From assembly GCA_015056655.1 (NCBI GenBank), contig SVFV01000001.1, forward strand, positions 124,001 to 188,000: a DNA stretch of 64,000 bases, in the 5' to 3' direction. This DNA is from Butyrivibrio sp. GTDB lineage: Bacteria > Bacillota > Clostridia > Lachnospirales > Lachnospiraceae. The notes beneath the pieces were generated by a model. That model was not told where the DNA came from and made no database searches. It saw only the letters and a list, made by a program, of their open reading frames with translations. Made by a program: the position numbers and the translations under genes. Shown one piece after another: positions 35,472-44,285 of this stretch (position 1 is its first letter; each line of letters opens with the position of its first letter).

Positions 35472-36056
35472 TTACTCTTCTGTCTTTCTTTTCACGCCAT
35501 TCCACTTGTTCATGGCTGCGTTCACGTCTTCTTCCATAATTACGGAAACTGCGTCTGCTGCGTGCTCAATAGCTTCCTTTATATAAGCTGTATCCTCATC
35601 ATCAAAATGACCAAGTACCCAGTCTGCAAGGTCTATTCTCGGAGGCTTTTTACCAACACCAACTCTGACTCTTGAAAACTTATCATGTCCAAGCTGAGCG
35701 ATGATGTTTTTAAGTCCGTTGTGTCCACCTGCGCTTCCGCCGGGACGAACTCTTATTACTCCGGGATCAAGCTCTATATCATCGGAGATGACGATAAGCT
35801 CTGACTCTGTATCAATCTTAAAATAGTCAGCGACCGGGCGCACTGACTCACCACTTAAATTCATGTAGGTGAGGGGCTTTAAAAGGATTACCTTTTCGTT
35901 TCCAATCCTGCCCTTTCCATACATTCCTTTAAACTTCATCTCAGTAAGATCTATATCATATTTTTCTGAGAGATAATCAATAACGCCAAAGCCAACATTG
36001 TGGCGTGTTCCGTTATATCTTTTCTCAGGGTTTCCAAGTCCAACTATTAAATACAT
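35472..36056 (-). CDS. pth: Peptidyl-tRNA hydrolase
   Basis: The 194-residue enzyme frees tRNA from peptidyl-tRNA. It shows the start MYLIVGLGNPEKRYNGTRHN with catalytic His20, the LLKPLTYMNLSGESV motif and GSAGGHNGLKNII with a conserved His/Asn. It is of normal length. It lies 101 bp behind spoVG across a terminator and is followed by mfd. Confidence 0.96.
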   Translation of the reverse strand: MYLIVGLGNPEKRYNGTRHNVGFGVIDYLSEKYDIDLTEMKFKGMYGKGRIGNEKVILLKPLTYMNLSGESVRPVADYFKIDTESELIVISDDIELDPGVIRVRPGGSAGGHNGLKNIIAQLGHDKFSRVRVGVGKKPPRIDLADWVLGHFDDEDTAYIKEAIEHAADAVSVIMEEDVNAAMNKWNGVKRKTEE

Positions 36057-36109
36057 TTATTTCCTCACGATAAAAACAATTAGATGTTACATCCCCCTAG
36101 AAAATATAA

Positions 36110-36134
36110 GGGAGTGACGAAATTCGTCACTCCC
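36110..36134 (-). terminator. Hairpin terminator between spoVG and pth
   Basis: Perfect 12-bp arms GGGAGTGACGAA/TTCGTCACTCCC flank one base. On the minus strand TTATATTTTC follows, a broken T run. It would separate glgC-glgD-spoVG transcripts from pth-mfd-pheA. Confidence 0.65.
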
Positions 36135-36157
36135 CATAATATCACATTTTAAAGTTA

Positions 36158-36478
36158 TTAAAAGATACTGCCTACACCTGCTGTCTCCGGAACCTCGTCA
36201 GCTGGTCTGGAATCGATAACTTCATCTGAAGCCTCGTCGTAAGCTTTAAGAACGATGTCCTGAATCTGCTTTCTTGTGTCGGAGTTAATAGGATGTGCGA
36301 TATCCCTGTACTCTCCGTCTGCAGATTTCTTACTAGGCATTGCTATGAAAAGTCCTTTATCACCGTCAATAACCTTGATGTCATGGACAACAAATTCATT
36401 ATCTAAAGTGATAGAAACGATTGCACGCATCTTGCCCTGCTTAGCTACTTTCCTGACTCTAACGTCCGTAATATTCAT
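36158..36478 (-). CDS. spoVG: Septation/RNA-binding regulator SpoVG
   Basis: I choose the ATG at 36478 (107 residues, [11 protein letters not shown]), since AAAGGGGG lies upstream of it; the frame extends seven codons further without a site. The core is typical of Spo[37 protein letters not shown] and [16 protein letters not shown]. SpoVG proteins bind RNA and DNA and affect septation, cell-wall and virulence genes. It follows glgD by 27 bp and probably shares its transcript. Confidence 0.94.
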   Translation of the reverse strand: MNITDVRVRKVAKQGKMRAIVSITLDNEFVVHDIKVIDGDKGLFIAMPSKKSADGEYRDIAHPINSDTRKQIQDIVLKAYDEASDEVIDSRPADEVPETAGVGSIF

Positions 36479-36505
36479 CGAAATGACCCCCTTTTTCATT
36501 GATGA

Positions 36506-37624
36506 CTAAATCACGTATCTCTCATTATTTTCGACTACGATCTTTATATCGTTTTCGCCTTTGTAATACGAGTTGGCCTGAATGGTTCCATGACTCTCGA
36601 CGATACAGTTCTCAATATGTGTATTGTCTCCGATGTACACGTCATTCAGAATTATTGAGTTTTTGATGTAACAGTTATTTCCTATAAATGCTCCCTTGAA
36701 GATTATTGAATCCTCGACAGTACCATTGATAATGCATCCACTTGACACAAGGCTGTTTGAAACCTTAACGCCTACGTTATATTTTGCAGGTGGAAGATCT
36801 ACAACCTTGGTGTAGATTCCCGGATACTCATTGAAGAAGTAATTCCTTACTTCAGGCTTTAAAAAGTCCATATTGGTTCTATAGTAATCCTCAACGGACG
36901 CAATATTATTCCAATAGGTCTTTATCTTGTATCCGTAGATTCTCTTCATATCCTTGTATCTCACAAGAATGTCTCTTACGAAGTCGAATCTCTCTTCTGT
37001 CTGTGCCTTCTCAATCAGCTCAATGAGCTGTCTGCGTCTGATAACATATACTCCGCAGGAAACTGTGTTGGATCTTGCAACTACAGGTTTTTCCTCGAAT
37101 TCTTCGATTCGGCTCTCCTCGTTCATTCGGAGTGTTCCAAATCTCTCGGCATCAATGTCAGGGCCTAAGTCCTTACAAACCACCGTAATGTCTGCCTGCT
37201 TCTCTATATGATATTCAAGGAGCTTGTTGTAATCCATCTTGTAAACACAGTCACCAGAAGTTATTACAACATATGGCTCATGACAGCTTTTCAGAAAAGC
37301 TATGTTCTGTGCAATGGCATCTGCCGTTCCTCTGTACCACAGATTGCCGTTGGCCTTCGCAGCGGGAGTGAATACATATAAGCCTCCCTGTTTACGTCCG
37401 AAATCCCACCACTTGGATGATGAAAGATGGGTGTTAAGACTTCCTGCGTTGTATTGAGTGAAAACCGCCACTGTCTGAATGTGGGAGTTTGTCATATTGC
37501 TAAGTGCAAAATCAATACTTCTGTAAAAACCGGCAACAGGCATTGCGCACACTGCTCTGTTTTTTGATAGTTCACGCATGCGGTTGCTTCCACCGCCTGC
37601 AAGAATAATTCCAATCGCTCTCAC
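36506..37624 (-). CDS. glgD: Glucose-1-phosphate adenylyltransferase regulatory subunit GlgD
   Basis: The 372-residue protein resembles GlgC but with changes in the N-terminal nucleotide loop (IILAGGGSNRMRELSKNRAVCAMPVAG). This fits the largely non-catalytic GlgD subunit that modulates GlgC in Firmicutes. A left-handed beta-helix of hexapeptide repeats closes the chain (about 285-360). It begins at a GTG whose first base is the last base of the glgC TAG stop, so translation is coupled. The role is glycogen synthesis. Confidence 0.93.
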   Translation of the reverse strand: MRAIGIILAGGGSNRMRELSKNRAVCAMPVAGFYRSIDFALSNMTNSHIQTVAVFTQYNAGSLNTHLSSSKWWDFGRKQGGLYVFTPAAKANGNLWYRGTADAIAQNIAFLKSCHEPYVVITSGDCVYKMDYNKLLEYHIEKQADITVVCKDLGPDIDAERFGTLRMNEESRIEEFEEKPVVARSNTVSCGVYVIRRRQLIELIEKAQTEERFDFVRDILVRYKDMKRIYGYKIKTYWNNIASVEDYYRTNMDFLKPEVRNYFFNEYPGIYTKVVDLPPAKYNVGVKVSNSLVSSGCIINGTVEDSIIFKGAFIGNNCYIKNSIILNDVYIGDNTHIENCIVESHGTIQANSYYKGENDIKIVVENNERYVI

Positions 37625-38895
37625 TACCTATCACCTGCCTTATCTAATGTGCGTCCGCTCGCCAATGCGTTGTCCGGATAATCTTTTTCGGTAGTTACGC
37701 CGGAGATCATCGTGTTCTTTCCGACGGTTATACCATCAGGAATTACTGATTTTTCTCCGATTGTTACGATTCCGTCCCGGTAAATTCCAGGCTTGGTCTC
37801 ATTCTCTACTTCCTCGCCATCACCGAGTCTTACGTTATTTCCAATTTTTACATTCTCGGCAATTACTGCCTTTTCAACAGTACAGTTCTCTCCGATTACC
37901 GTTCCGTTCATGATGATGGAATGGCTGACGACTGTTCCCTTGCCTATCTTAACTCCGCGTCCGATTACTGAGTTGTGAACCTCACCGTAGATCTCTGCTC
38001 CCTCGCCTATGATACATCTGGAGGTTGAGCTGTCAGGTCCAAGGAACTGCGGAGGCTGTACATCATTACTTGTGTATATCTTCCAATATTCCTCGTAAAG
38101 GTTGAATTCAGGAACAATGTCGATAAGCTCCATGTTCGCTTCCCAATAGGAAGTAAGTGTTCCAACGTCCTTCCAATAGCCGTCGAACTCGTAAGCGTAA
38201 AGTGACTGTCCCTTCTCCTTACAATAAGGAATGATGTGTTTACCAAAGTCCAGTCCGGGCTGATCCTGATTGGTAATGAGGGCTTCCTTAAGTGACTCCC
38301 ATGAGAAAATATAAATACCCATGGATGCAAGATTGCTTCTGGGCTTCTCGGGTTTCTCCTCAAAGTCTACAATCTTACGGTCCTCATCAGTGATCATGAT
38401 TCCGAATCTGCTCGCTTCCTCAATGGGCACAGGCATAACTGCAATAGTTACGTCAGCACCATTAGCTTTGTGAAAATCAAGCATGGTCTCGTAATCCATC
38501 TTGTATATGTGGTCACCGGAAAGAATAAGAACGTAATCAGGATGATAGTTCTCCATGTACTCCAGATTCTGGAAAATGGCATTCGCCGTACCGGTGTACC
38601 ATTCACTGTTTGCACTTTTCTCGTATGGAGGAAGAATGCTGACACCGCCGATGTTTCGGTCCAGGTCCCACGGAATACCAATTCCAATATGGGAATTAAG
38701 ACGCAGTGGTCTATACTGTGTGAGTACTCCCACAGTGTCTACACCTGAATTAATGCAATTGCTCAGCGGAAAGTCGATGATGCGGTATTTACCGCCAAAT
38801 GAAACTGCTGGTTTTGCCATGTTAGCAGTCAAGACCCCCAATCTACTGCCCTGTCCACCTGCCAGAAGCATGGCAATCATCTCTTTTTTTATCAT
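37624..38895 (-). CDS. glgC: Glucose-1-phosphate adenylyltransferase catalytic subunit
   Basis: The 423-residue enzyme makes ADP-glucose for glycogen. It has [35 protein letters not shown] at the start, the [11 protein letters not shown] segment and the [20 protein letters not shown] active-site region. The C-terminal hexapeptide helix includes [22 protein letters not shown]. It is encoded immediately before glgD with a one-base overlap. A GAGG site precedes the ATG. The upstream gap holds a 184-nt palindrome. Confidence 0.96.
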   Translation of the reverse strand: MIKKEMIAMLLAGGQGSRLGVLTANMAKPAVSFGGKYRIIDFPLSNCINSGVDTVGVLTQYRPLRLNSHIGIGIPWDLDRNIGGVSILPPYEKSANSEWYTGTANAIFQNLEYMENYHPDYVLILSGDHIYKMDYETMLDFHKANGADVTIAVMPVPIEEASRFGIMITDEDRKIVDFEEKPEKPRSNLASMGIYIFSWESLKEALITNQDQPGLDFGKHIIPYCKEKGQSLYAYEFDGYWKDVGTLTSYWEANMELIDIVPEFNLYEEYWKIYTSNDVQPPQFLGPDSSTSRCIIGEGAEIYGEVHNSVIGRGVKIGKGTVVSHSIIMNGTVIGENCTVEKAVIAENVKIGNNVRLGDGEEVENETKPGIYRDGIVTIGEKSVIPDGITVGKNTMISGVTTEKDYPDNALASGRTLDKAGDR

Positions 38896-38925
38896 GTTAA
38901 GACCTCGTTGTCATAAGAAAATGTG

Positions 38926-39109
38926 TTGTTATTTGGTAAGGGCGTTAGCCTTGGCATACATAATAATTGGGTTCGAGTGACGCTTTCGCTCTGTGAAAAA
39001 CGTAGCGGTTCTAGGTGTCAAAAAACGCCACCAAGAACCGACGTTTTTCAAAGCACCATCACCCAATAATTATGTATGCTAGGGCTAACTCACGTTTACT
39101 AAATAACAA
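38926..39109. repeat. 184-nt imperfect palindrome (long hairpin / MITE-like element)
   Basis: The two halves match along nearly the whole length: TTGTTATTT at the tips, then GTTAGCC, GCATACATAAT, ATTGGGT, TGAAAAACGT and CGGTTCT on the left each recur as complement on the right. Small internal loops interrupt the pairing, and the centre lies near 39016-39029. There is no open frame and no clear target duplication. Confidence 0.7.
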
Positions 39110-39150
39110 AAAAATTATGTCTATCAGAAGTATAACACATAGAAGTGCTT

Positions 39151-39179
39151 TTGACATCCTATTTAAGCAAGATTATACT
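39151..39179 (+). promoter_or_regulatory. Predicted sigma-A promoter of murC
   Basis: A perfect TTGACA (39151-39156), a 17-bp spacer and TATACT (39174-39179) lie about 117 bp before the chosen murC start. Confidence 0.75.
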
Positions 39180-39295
39180 TAATAAAAATTAGAAAATAGA
39201 AAAAAATTTTGAGAGTTAAAAAATTTTAGTTTTTTATAAAGTAGATTTTGTTAAAAAAGATTTTTATAGAGTATAGAAAAAGAGGGATTTTTACT

Positions 39296-40681
39296 ATGTA
39301 TAAGATTGATTATGAGAAGCCGATAAGTGTGTATTTTATAGGTATCGGTGGGGTGTCGATGAGTGGCCTTGCCAGGATTTTGGCTGATAGGAAGTTCAGG
39401 GTTTGTGGTTCAGACAGAGATGAGTCAGATAATACCAGAGCTTTGGAGGAGGCAGGAATAAAGGTGTTCACTCCTCAGGGTGCTGAGAATTTAGATAAGG
39501 CTGGCGATGTTGATCTTGTAGTTTACACAGCAGCAATTCATCCTGATAATCCAGAGTTTGCTCTTGCAAAGGAGAGAAATATACCGATGCTTTCAAGAGC
39601 TGAGCTTCTTGGCCAGATGATGACAAACTATAAGCTTCCAGTTGCAGTTGCAGGAACTCATGGTAAGACCACAACAACAGGTATGGTTAGTAAGATCATG
39701 CTTGAAGCACAGATGGATCCTACAATTACTATTGGAGGAACTCTTTCAGACATCGGCGGAAATGTTCACGTTGGTACATCGAATTATTTCATTACAGAGG
39801 CCTGTGAATATACAAACAGCTTCCTTAGCTTTTTCCCTGGTGTTGGAATTATCCTGAATGTGGATGCTGATCATCTTGATTTCTTCAAGGACCTTGATGA
39901 TATCAGAAATTCCTTCCACAAGTTCGCACAGCTTATTCCCGCTGGCGGAAGTCTTATTGTTAATGGAGAGATTCCTAACCTTGCTGAGATCACAAAGGAT
40001 CTTGATTGCAGGATTGTGACCTTTGGTTTCTCAGAGGAGAATGATTATTATCCTACTAATATAAAGTACGATTCACTTGGAAATGCTTCTTTCCATATTA
40101 ATAGAAGAAACGGTGATTCCTTCGAAGTAGCACTCAAGGTTCCCGGCGAGCACAACATCGGTAATGCTCTTGCTGCTGCCGCTGCCGCTGACTGCTTCGA
40201 TATTGAAGATAGCCAGATCAAATCAGGACTTGCTTCCTTTACAGGAACAGGCAGACGTTTTGAATACAAGGGAACTGTGGATGGACTTGTTGTTATTGAC
40301 GACTATGCTCATCATCCCACAGAGATTGCAGCGACCTTGAAGGCTGCCAAGAACTATCCTCACAAAAAGCTCTGGGTAGTTTTCCAGCCTCACACCTTCA
40401 CAAGAACGAAGGCTCTTATGGATGAGTTTGCTCATGCACTTTTACCTGCTGACAAGCTTATTATCGCTGACATCTACGCAGCCAGAGAAACAGATAACCT
40501 TGGCATCAGCTCCAGAACCCTCAAGGAAAAAATCGAGGAGCTTGGCCATGAATGTTATTATTTCCCATCCTTTGATGAAATCGAAAAATTTCTTTTGCAA
40601 AATTGCACGAAGGATGACATGTTGATAACAATGGGAGCGGGAAATGTGGTAAATATCGCAAACGATATAGTTGGCAAATAA
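39296..40681 (+). CDS. murC: UDP-N-acetylmuramate--L-alanine ligase
   Basis: I choose the ATG at 39296 (461 residues, MYKIDYEKPISVYFIGIGG). It has AGAGGG about nine bases upstream, while an in-frame TTG at 39248 has none. The protein shows the Rossmann start, the ATP loop AGTHGKTTTTGMV, the Mur ligase motif FITEACEYTNSFLSF and GTGRRFEYKG, and DDYAHHPTEIAATL. It adds L-alanine to UDP-MurNAc in peptidoglycan synthesis. It is a single gene ended by a terminator at 40742-40784. Confidence 0.96.
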   Translation: MYKIDYEKPISVYFIGIGGVSMSGLARILADRKFRVCGSDRDESDNTRALEEAGIKVFTPQGAENLDKAGDVDLVVYTAAIHPDNPEFALAKERNIPMLSRAELLGQMMTNYKLPVAVAGTHGKTTTTGMVSKIMLEAQMDPTITIGGTLSDIGGNVHVGTSNYFITEACEYTNSFLSFFPGVGIILNVDADHLDFFKDLDDIRNSFHKFAQLIPAGGSLIVNGEIPNLAEITKDLDCRIVTFGFSEENDYYPTNIKYDSLGNASFHINRRNGDSFEVALKVPGEHNIGNALAAAAAADCFDIEDSQIKSGLASFTGTGRRFEYKGTVDGLVVIDDYAHHPTEIAATLKAAKNYPHKKLWVVFQPHTFTRTKALMDEFAHALLPADKLIIADIYAARETDNLGISSRTLKEKIEELGHECYYFPSFDEIEKFLLQNCTKDDMLITMGAGNVVNIANDIVGK

Positions 40682-40728
40682 TTTTCCACCTAATCCACTT
40701 TCACTCACGAAAAATCAACATTAATCAT

Positions 40729-40842
40729 TGTGGATAAGTATCCGCTGTCCCCAAAGGTAAACTATACTGTAGGACAGCGGTTTTCTTATGGAAACTGATA
40801 AGATAATCCACGTTATCCACATTGTCCACAATTTTACCCACA
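40729..40842. promoter_or_regulatory. Cluster of DnaA boxes upstream of dnaD
   Basis: There is a perfect box on the minus strand (TGTGGATAA, 40729-40737) and one on the plus strand (TTATCCACA, 40813-40821). Two one-mismatch boxes follow in the same orientation (TTGTCCACA, 40822-40830; TTACCCACA, 40834-40842), with weaker TAATCCAC matches at about 40691 and 40805. Confidence 0.65.
40742..40784 (+). terminator. Terminator of murC
   Basis: Perfect 9-bp arms CCGCTGTCC and GGACAGCGG (40742-40750, 40772-40780) enclose a 21-nt loop and are followed by TTTTCTT. Confidence 0.75.
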
Positions 40843-40911
40843 ATTGCCAAACGCCCGTTCATTCAGATTTTATCGTCATTTTCACCATTTTCATACAAAA
40901 AATCCAATGCT

Positions 40912-40917
40912 ATAATT
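40912..40917 (+). promoter_or_regulatory. Extended -10 element of the dnaD promoter
   Basis: TGCTATAAT gives a perfect -10 with an extended TGn. The -35 (TTTTCA, 17 bp upstream) is poor. The DnaA boxes lie 70-180 bp upstream. Confidence 0.5.
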
Positions 40918-40950
40918 TGCTTCGATGAAATGAAAAGTGGGTGAAGAAAG

Positions 40951-41988
40951 ATGATGGGGCGAGTTATTATTAATCAAAATTCAGAGATTTCAAGTACTGA
41001 GCTTTCCAATATTTTTATTGATGAATATTTATCTGATGCTAATGATGCGGAGATAAAGGTATACCTTTATCTTCTTCGTATGATGTGTGCTGGTCGCGCT
41101 ACAAGTGTGTCCGACCTTGCAGATAAGTTCAATTACACAGAGAAAGACGTACTTCGTGCTCTTACATACTGGGAGGATCAGGGACTTATGTCCCTTGAAT
41201 ATAGTGCGCGCGGACAGCTTACTGGTATCCATATGCAGGATATCATGCCTAAAAAGCAGTCCAAGGCCACTCTGCACTGTATGCCAGCGCCTTCTGCTGC
41301 GCATGTAGAGTCCGAGCACAAGGTTGCTGCTCACAAGGAGCCTGCAAAAAAGGCAGTAAAGCACAACGATAATCCTCAGATGCTCTTTGTTGCTGAGCAG
41401 TATTTTGGAAGAACATTAAACACAAACGAGATCAAGACTATCTACTATATCCAGGATGATCTTGAGTTCTCAGAGGACCTTGTTGATTACCTTTTACAGC
41501 ACTGCGTAACTGCAGGTAAAAAGGACTTCGACTATGTCCGCAAGGTTGCTATCAGCTGGCATGAAAAAGGTATCACAACACCTGAAGCAGCAAGACTTGA
41601 GGGCACTGCACACAAGAATGCTTACGCTATAATGCGCGAGCTTGGAATGCAGAATGCTCCTACAAAGACAGAACTTACATATTTTGATCGCTGGCAGAGC
41701 GAGTACGGATTCTCAATGCCTATTATCACAGAGGCTTGCAGAAGAACCGTTCTCCAGACACAGAGCAACAGACTTAAGTACTGCGACAGCATTCTCCGCA
41801 ACTGGCATGAGAATGGTGCTCGCACATTACAGGATATCAAGAATCTCGACGACAAATTTGGAAAGATGACACAGGCTGCGAACGCTTCAAGAACAAATGA
41901 GCCTGTTAAGTTTAACAATAAATTCAATCGTTTCAAGCAGAACGATATCAATCTCGATAGTATCGAGGACCAGCTTTTGGATAACTAA
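40951..41988 (+). CDS. dnaD: DnaD-domain replication protein
   Basis: The 345-residue protein has an N-terminal winged helix (about 25-95: DAEIKVYLYLLRMM and DLADKFNYTEKDVLRALTYWEDQGL). A basic/Ala-rich linker and two DnaD/DnaB_2-type domains follow (about 145-215 and 225-300, each ending in a W-H-E(K/N)G motif). DnaD-type proteins help open DNA and load helicase at replication start or restart. GAAAG precedes two tandem ATGs; the first is used here. It is followed 17 bp later by a DnaC/DnaI-type loader, a functional pair. Confidence 0.88.
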   Translation: MMGRVIINQNSEISSTELSNIFIDEYLSDANDAEIKVYLYLLRMMCAGRATSVSDLADKFNYTEKDVLRALTYWEDQGLMSLEYSARGQLTGIHMQDIMPKKQSKATLHCMPAPSAAHVESEHKVAAHKEPAKKAVKHNDNPQMLFVAEQYFGRTLNTNEIKTIYYIQDDLEFSEDLVDYLLQHCVTAGKKDFDYVRKVAISWHEKGITTPEAARLEGTAHKNAYAIMRELGMQNAPTKTELTYFDRWQSEYGFSMPIITEACRRTVLQTQSNRLKYCDSILRNWHENGARTLQDIKNLDDKFGKMTQAANASRTNEPVKFNNKFNRFKQNDINLDSIEDQLLDN

Positions 41989-42005
41989 GGGAGGAGGGGT
42001 TTACT

Positions 42006-42980
42006 TTGGCACTGACAAATTCTCAATATGATGAAATAATGCACGACTACGAAAAGCGCAGAACCTTTCATCGTAATGAGCTGAACATGAAAATCAAAGA
42101 GATTGAAGACCATGTTCCCGGATATCTGGATCTTTCCCAGTCAACCGGAAGTATTAGTGCTGACTTCGGAAGACGGCTGCTTCATGGCGAGAAGCTCAAA
42201 AGAGGCAGACTTCATGATCTTTTAAAGGATGTTTCAATTAAGAAGAAACAGCTCCTTAAGGAGGCCGGCTACCCGGATGATTATCTTGACATGAAATATG
42301 ACTGTCCTATCTGCCATGACACTGGCTACGTGGGCAGCGAGAAGTGTTCCTGCTTTAAGCAGAGGATCATCGACAGGCTTTATGCCCAGTCCAATATCCG
42401 CAAGCTTACAGAGGCTGCAAACTTCGATATTATGTCTGAAGAGTACTACAGTGGTGAGGATTTAGAGCGATTTAGAGGAGCTGTCCGAAATTCGAAAGAT
42501 TTCATTAATAATTTTGAAAGTTCCTACCCAAATTTATTCTTTTATGGTACAGTGGGTACTGGTAAATCGTTCCTGTCTGTTTGCATTGCCAAGGAAATAC
42601 TGGATGCAGGCCATTCCGTCCTGTATTTTAGTGCGGTTTCCCTGTTTTCACTACTGCAGACAAACTCTTTCGATTTTAAGAAAGCGGACGAGCTTAATGC
42701 TCTTTATGAGGACTTATATAACACAGATCTTCTTATTATTGATGACCTTGGTACCGAACATATCACTAACAATTCGATACCTCAGCTATTCAGATGCATC
42801 AACGAGAGGTTGATCCGCAATAAGTCAACGATCATTACCACTAATTTTTCTCTGGAGGATGTAAAGTCTATGTATTCTGAGCGTGTATCTTCCAGAATTG
42901 CAAGCAACTACAAGCTTTGCAAACTTTCAGGTAATGACATCCGCATGCTCAAAAAATTGCAGTATAAGAATGGAAAGTGA
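42006..42980 (+). CDS. DnaC/DnaI-type helicase loader ATPase
   Basis: The 324-residue AAA+ protein starts at a TTG behind an unusually strong GGAGGAGGGG site. It has a helical N-terminus and a cysteine cluster CPICHDTGYVGSEKCSCF (about 97-114) that could bind zinc. Walker A is FYGTVGTGKSF (about 180-190), Walker B is LLIIDDLGTE and the sensor region is STIITTNFS. It loads the DnaB-type replicative helicase, part of whose gene lies at the right end of the window. The neighbouring dnaD gene and upstream DnaA boxes fit a replication-initiation cluster. Confidence 0.9.
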   Translation: MALTNSQYDEIMHDYEKRRTFHRNELNMKIKEIEDHVPGYLDLSQSTGSISADFGRRLLHGEKLKRGRLHDLLKDVSIKKKQLLKEAGYPDDYLDMKYDCPICHDTGYVGSEKCSCFKQRIIDRLYAQSNIRKLTEAANFDIMSEEYYSGEDLERFRGAVRNSKDFINNFESSYPNLFFYGTVGTGKSFLSVCIAKEILDAGHSVLYFSAVSLFSLLQTNSFDFKKADELNALYEDLYNTDLLIIDDLGTEHITNNSIPQLFRCINERLIRNKSTIITTNFSLEDVKSMYSERVSSRIASNYKLCKLSGNDIRMLKKLQYKNGK

Positions 42981-42993
42981 GGAATTCTTGCAA

Positions 42994-44190
42994 ATGCCAA
43001 GAAGAGAAGAAAAACGTAACCTTGAAACTATCCCCGTAGGATCTTTGGGAATTATTCCTCTTAAGGGATGCCAGTCACTTGGAGATAAGGTTGATTACTA
43101 CCTTGTAAAGTGGCGCCAGGAGCGAGAGAACGAGCACAAAGGGAGCCTTGCTTTCACAGGTTATGAGCGTCCATCCTATCTTCTTAACGCTGAGGTTCCG
43201 AGATTTGGATCTGGCGAAGCAAAGGGTGTAATCACTCAGTCAGTTCGTGGTGATGACCTTTATATCATGGTAGATGTATGTAACTACTCTCTTACTTACC
43301 AGCTTTTTGGTAAAGAGAATCACATGTCTCCCGATGATCATTACCAGGATTTAAAACGTATTATCGCAGCAGTTGGCGGAAAGGCCAGAAGAATCACAGT
43401 TATCATGCCTTTCCTTTATGAGAGCAGACAGCACAAGCGTACATCAAGAGAATCTCTTGACTGCGCAATCGCACTTCAGGAGCTCGTAAGCATGGGTGTA
43501 GACAACATCATCACCTTCGATGCTCACGATCCCAGAGTACAGAATGCTATCCCGCTCAATGGTTTCGAAACAGTTCGTACAACTTATCAGTTCATTAAGG
43601 CTCTTCTTAGAAACGTTCAGGGTCTTAAGATTGATTCAGATCACATGATGGTAATCAGCCCTGATGAAGGCGGAATGGGCAGAGCAATCTATCTTGCCAG
43701 CGTTATGGGTCTTGATGTAGGTATGTTCTACAAGCGCCGTGATTACACACAGGTTGTTGACGGACGTAATCCCATCGTATCACATGAGTTCCTTGGTACT
43801 TCAGTTGAGGGCAAGGACGTTATCATCGTAGATGATATGATATCTTCTGGTGAGAGTATGATAGATGTTGCCAGAGCTCTTAAAGAGAGAAAGGCAGCTC
43901 ACATCTACGCATTCTCAACATTTGGTCTCTTCACAAGCGGCCTTGAGATTTTTGATAAAGCTCACGAAGAAGGACTTATAGACAGAGTTCTTACTACTAA
44001 CCTTATCTATCAGTCACCTGAGCTTCTTTCAAGAGAATGGTATATCAGCTGTGACATGAGTAAGTACATCGCTTACATCATCGACACGCTTAACCATGAT
44101 GCTTCTATCAGTGATCTTCTTAATCCTGTTGAAAGAATTAACAGCATTATTGCAAGATACAATAGTGGTGAACTTGAGACTGAAAACTAA
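42994..44190 (+). CDS. prs: Ribose-phosphate pyrophosphokinase, long form
   Basis: I choose the ATG at 42994 (398 residues) with GAGGA upstream. The frame reaches back into the loader gene but lacks a site there. The PRPP loop VIIVDDMISSGES (about 311-323) and the nucleotide region RITVIMPFLYESRQHKRTSRES identify the family; FDAHDPRVQNAIPL corresponds to the conserved His/Asp metal segment. It makes PRPP from ribose 5-phosphate and ATP. It is about 80 residues longer than classical Prs, mainly through an N-terminal extension of roughly 45 residues and inserts, a form I associate with Clostridia. Confidence 0.88.
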   Translation: MPRREEKRNLETIPVGSLGIIPLKGCQSLGDKVDYYLVKWRQERENEHKGSLAFTGYERPSYLLNAEVPRFGSGEAKGVITQSVRGDDLYIMVDVCNYSLTYQLFGKENHMSPDDHYQDLKRIIAAVGGKARRITVIMPFLYESRQHKRTSRESLDCAIALQELVSMGVDNIITFDAHDPRVQNAIPLNGFETVRTTYQFIKALLRNVQGLKIDSDHMMVISPDEGGMGRAIYLASVMGLDVGMFYKRRDYTQVVDGRNPIVSHEFLGTSVEGKDVIIVDDMISSGESMIDVARALKERKAAHIYAFSTFGLFTSGLEIFDKAHEEGLIDRVLTTNLIYQSPELLSREWYISCDMSKYIAYIIDTLNHDASISDLLNPVERINSIIARYNSGELETEN

Positions 44191-44205
44191 TAAATGAAAT
44201 AAGAT

Positions 44206-44238
44206 GAGCTCCGAACAGATTTGTTCGGAGCTCTTTTT
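44206..44238 (+). terminator. Terminator of the dnaD-loader-prs unit
   Basis: Perfect 12-bp arms (44206-44217, 44222-44233) with a 4-nt loop are followed by T5. Confidence 0.9.
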
Positions 44239-44285
44239 GCTTACTAATTTCTATCTGATTATTTTCTACTCTACTTACTCACTGA

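Larger units (their letters stand above)
38896..39295. promoter_or_regulatory. Divergent gap between glgC and murC
   Basis: This 400-bp region holds the long palindrome at 38926-39109 and the murC promoter at 39151-39179. A minus-strand TATACT box (complement of about 39129-39134) could be the -10 of glgC, without a good -35. Confidence 0.55.

Noticed and set aside
42883-42993. N-terminal extension of prs into the helicase-loader gene
   Set aside because: The extra 37 codons overlap conserved loader sequence, and the ribosome site fits the ATG at 42994.
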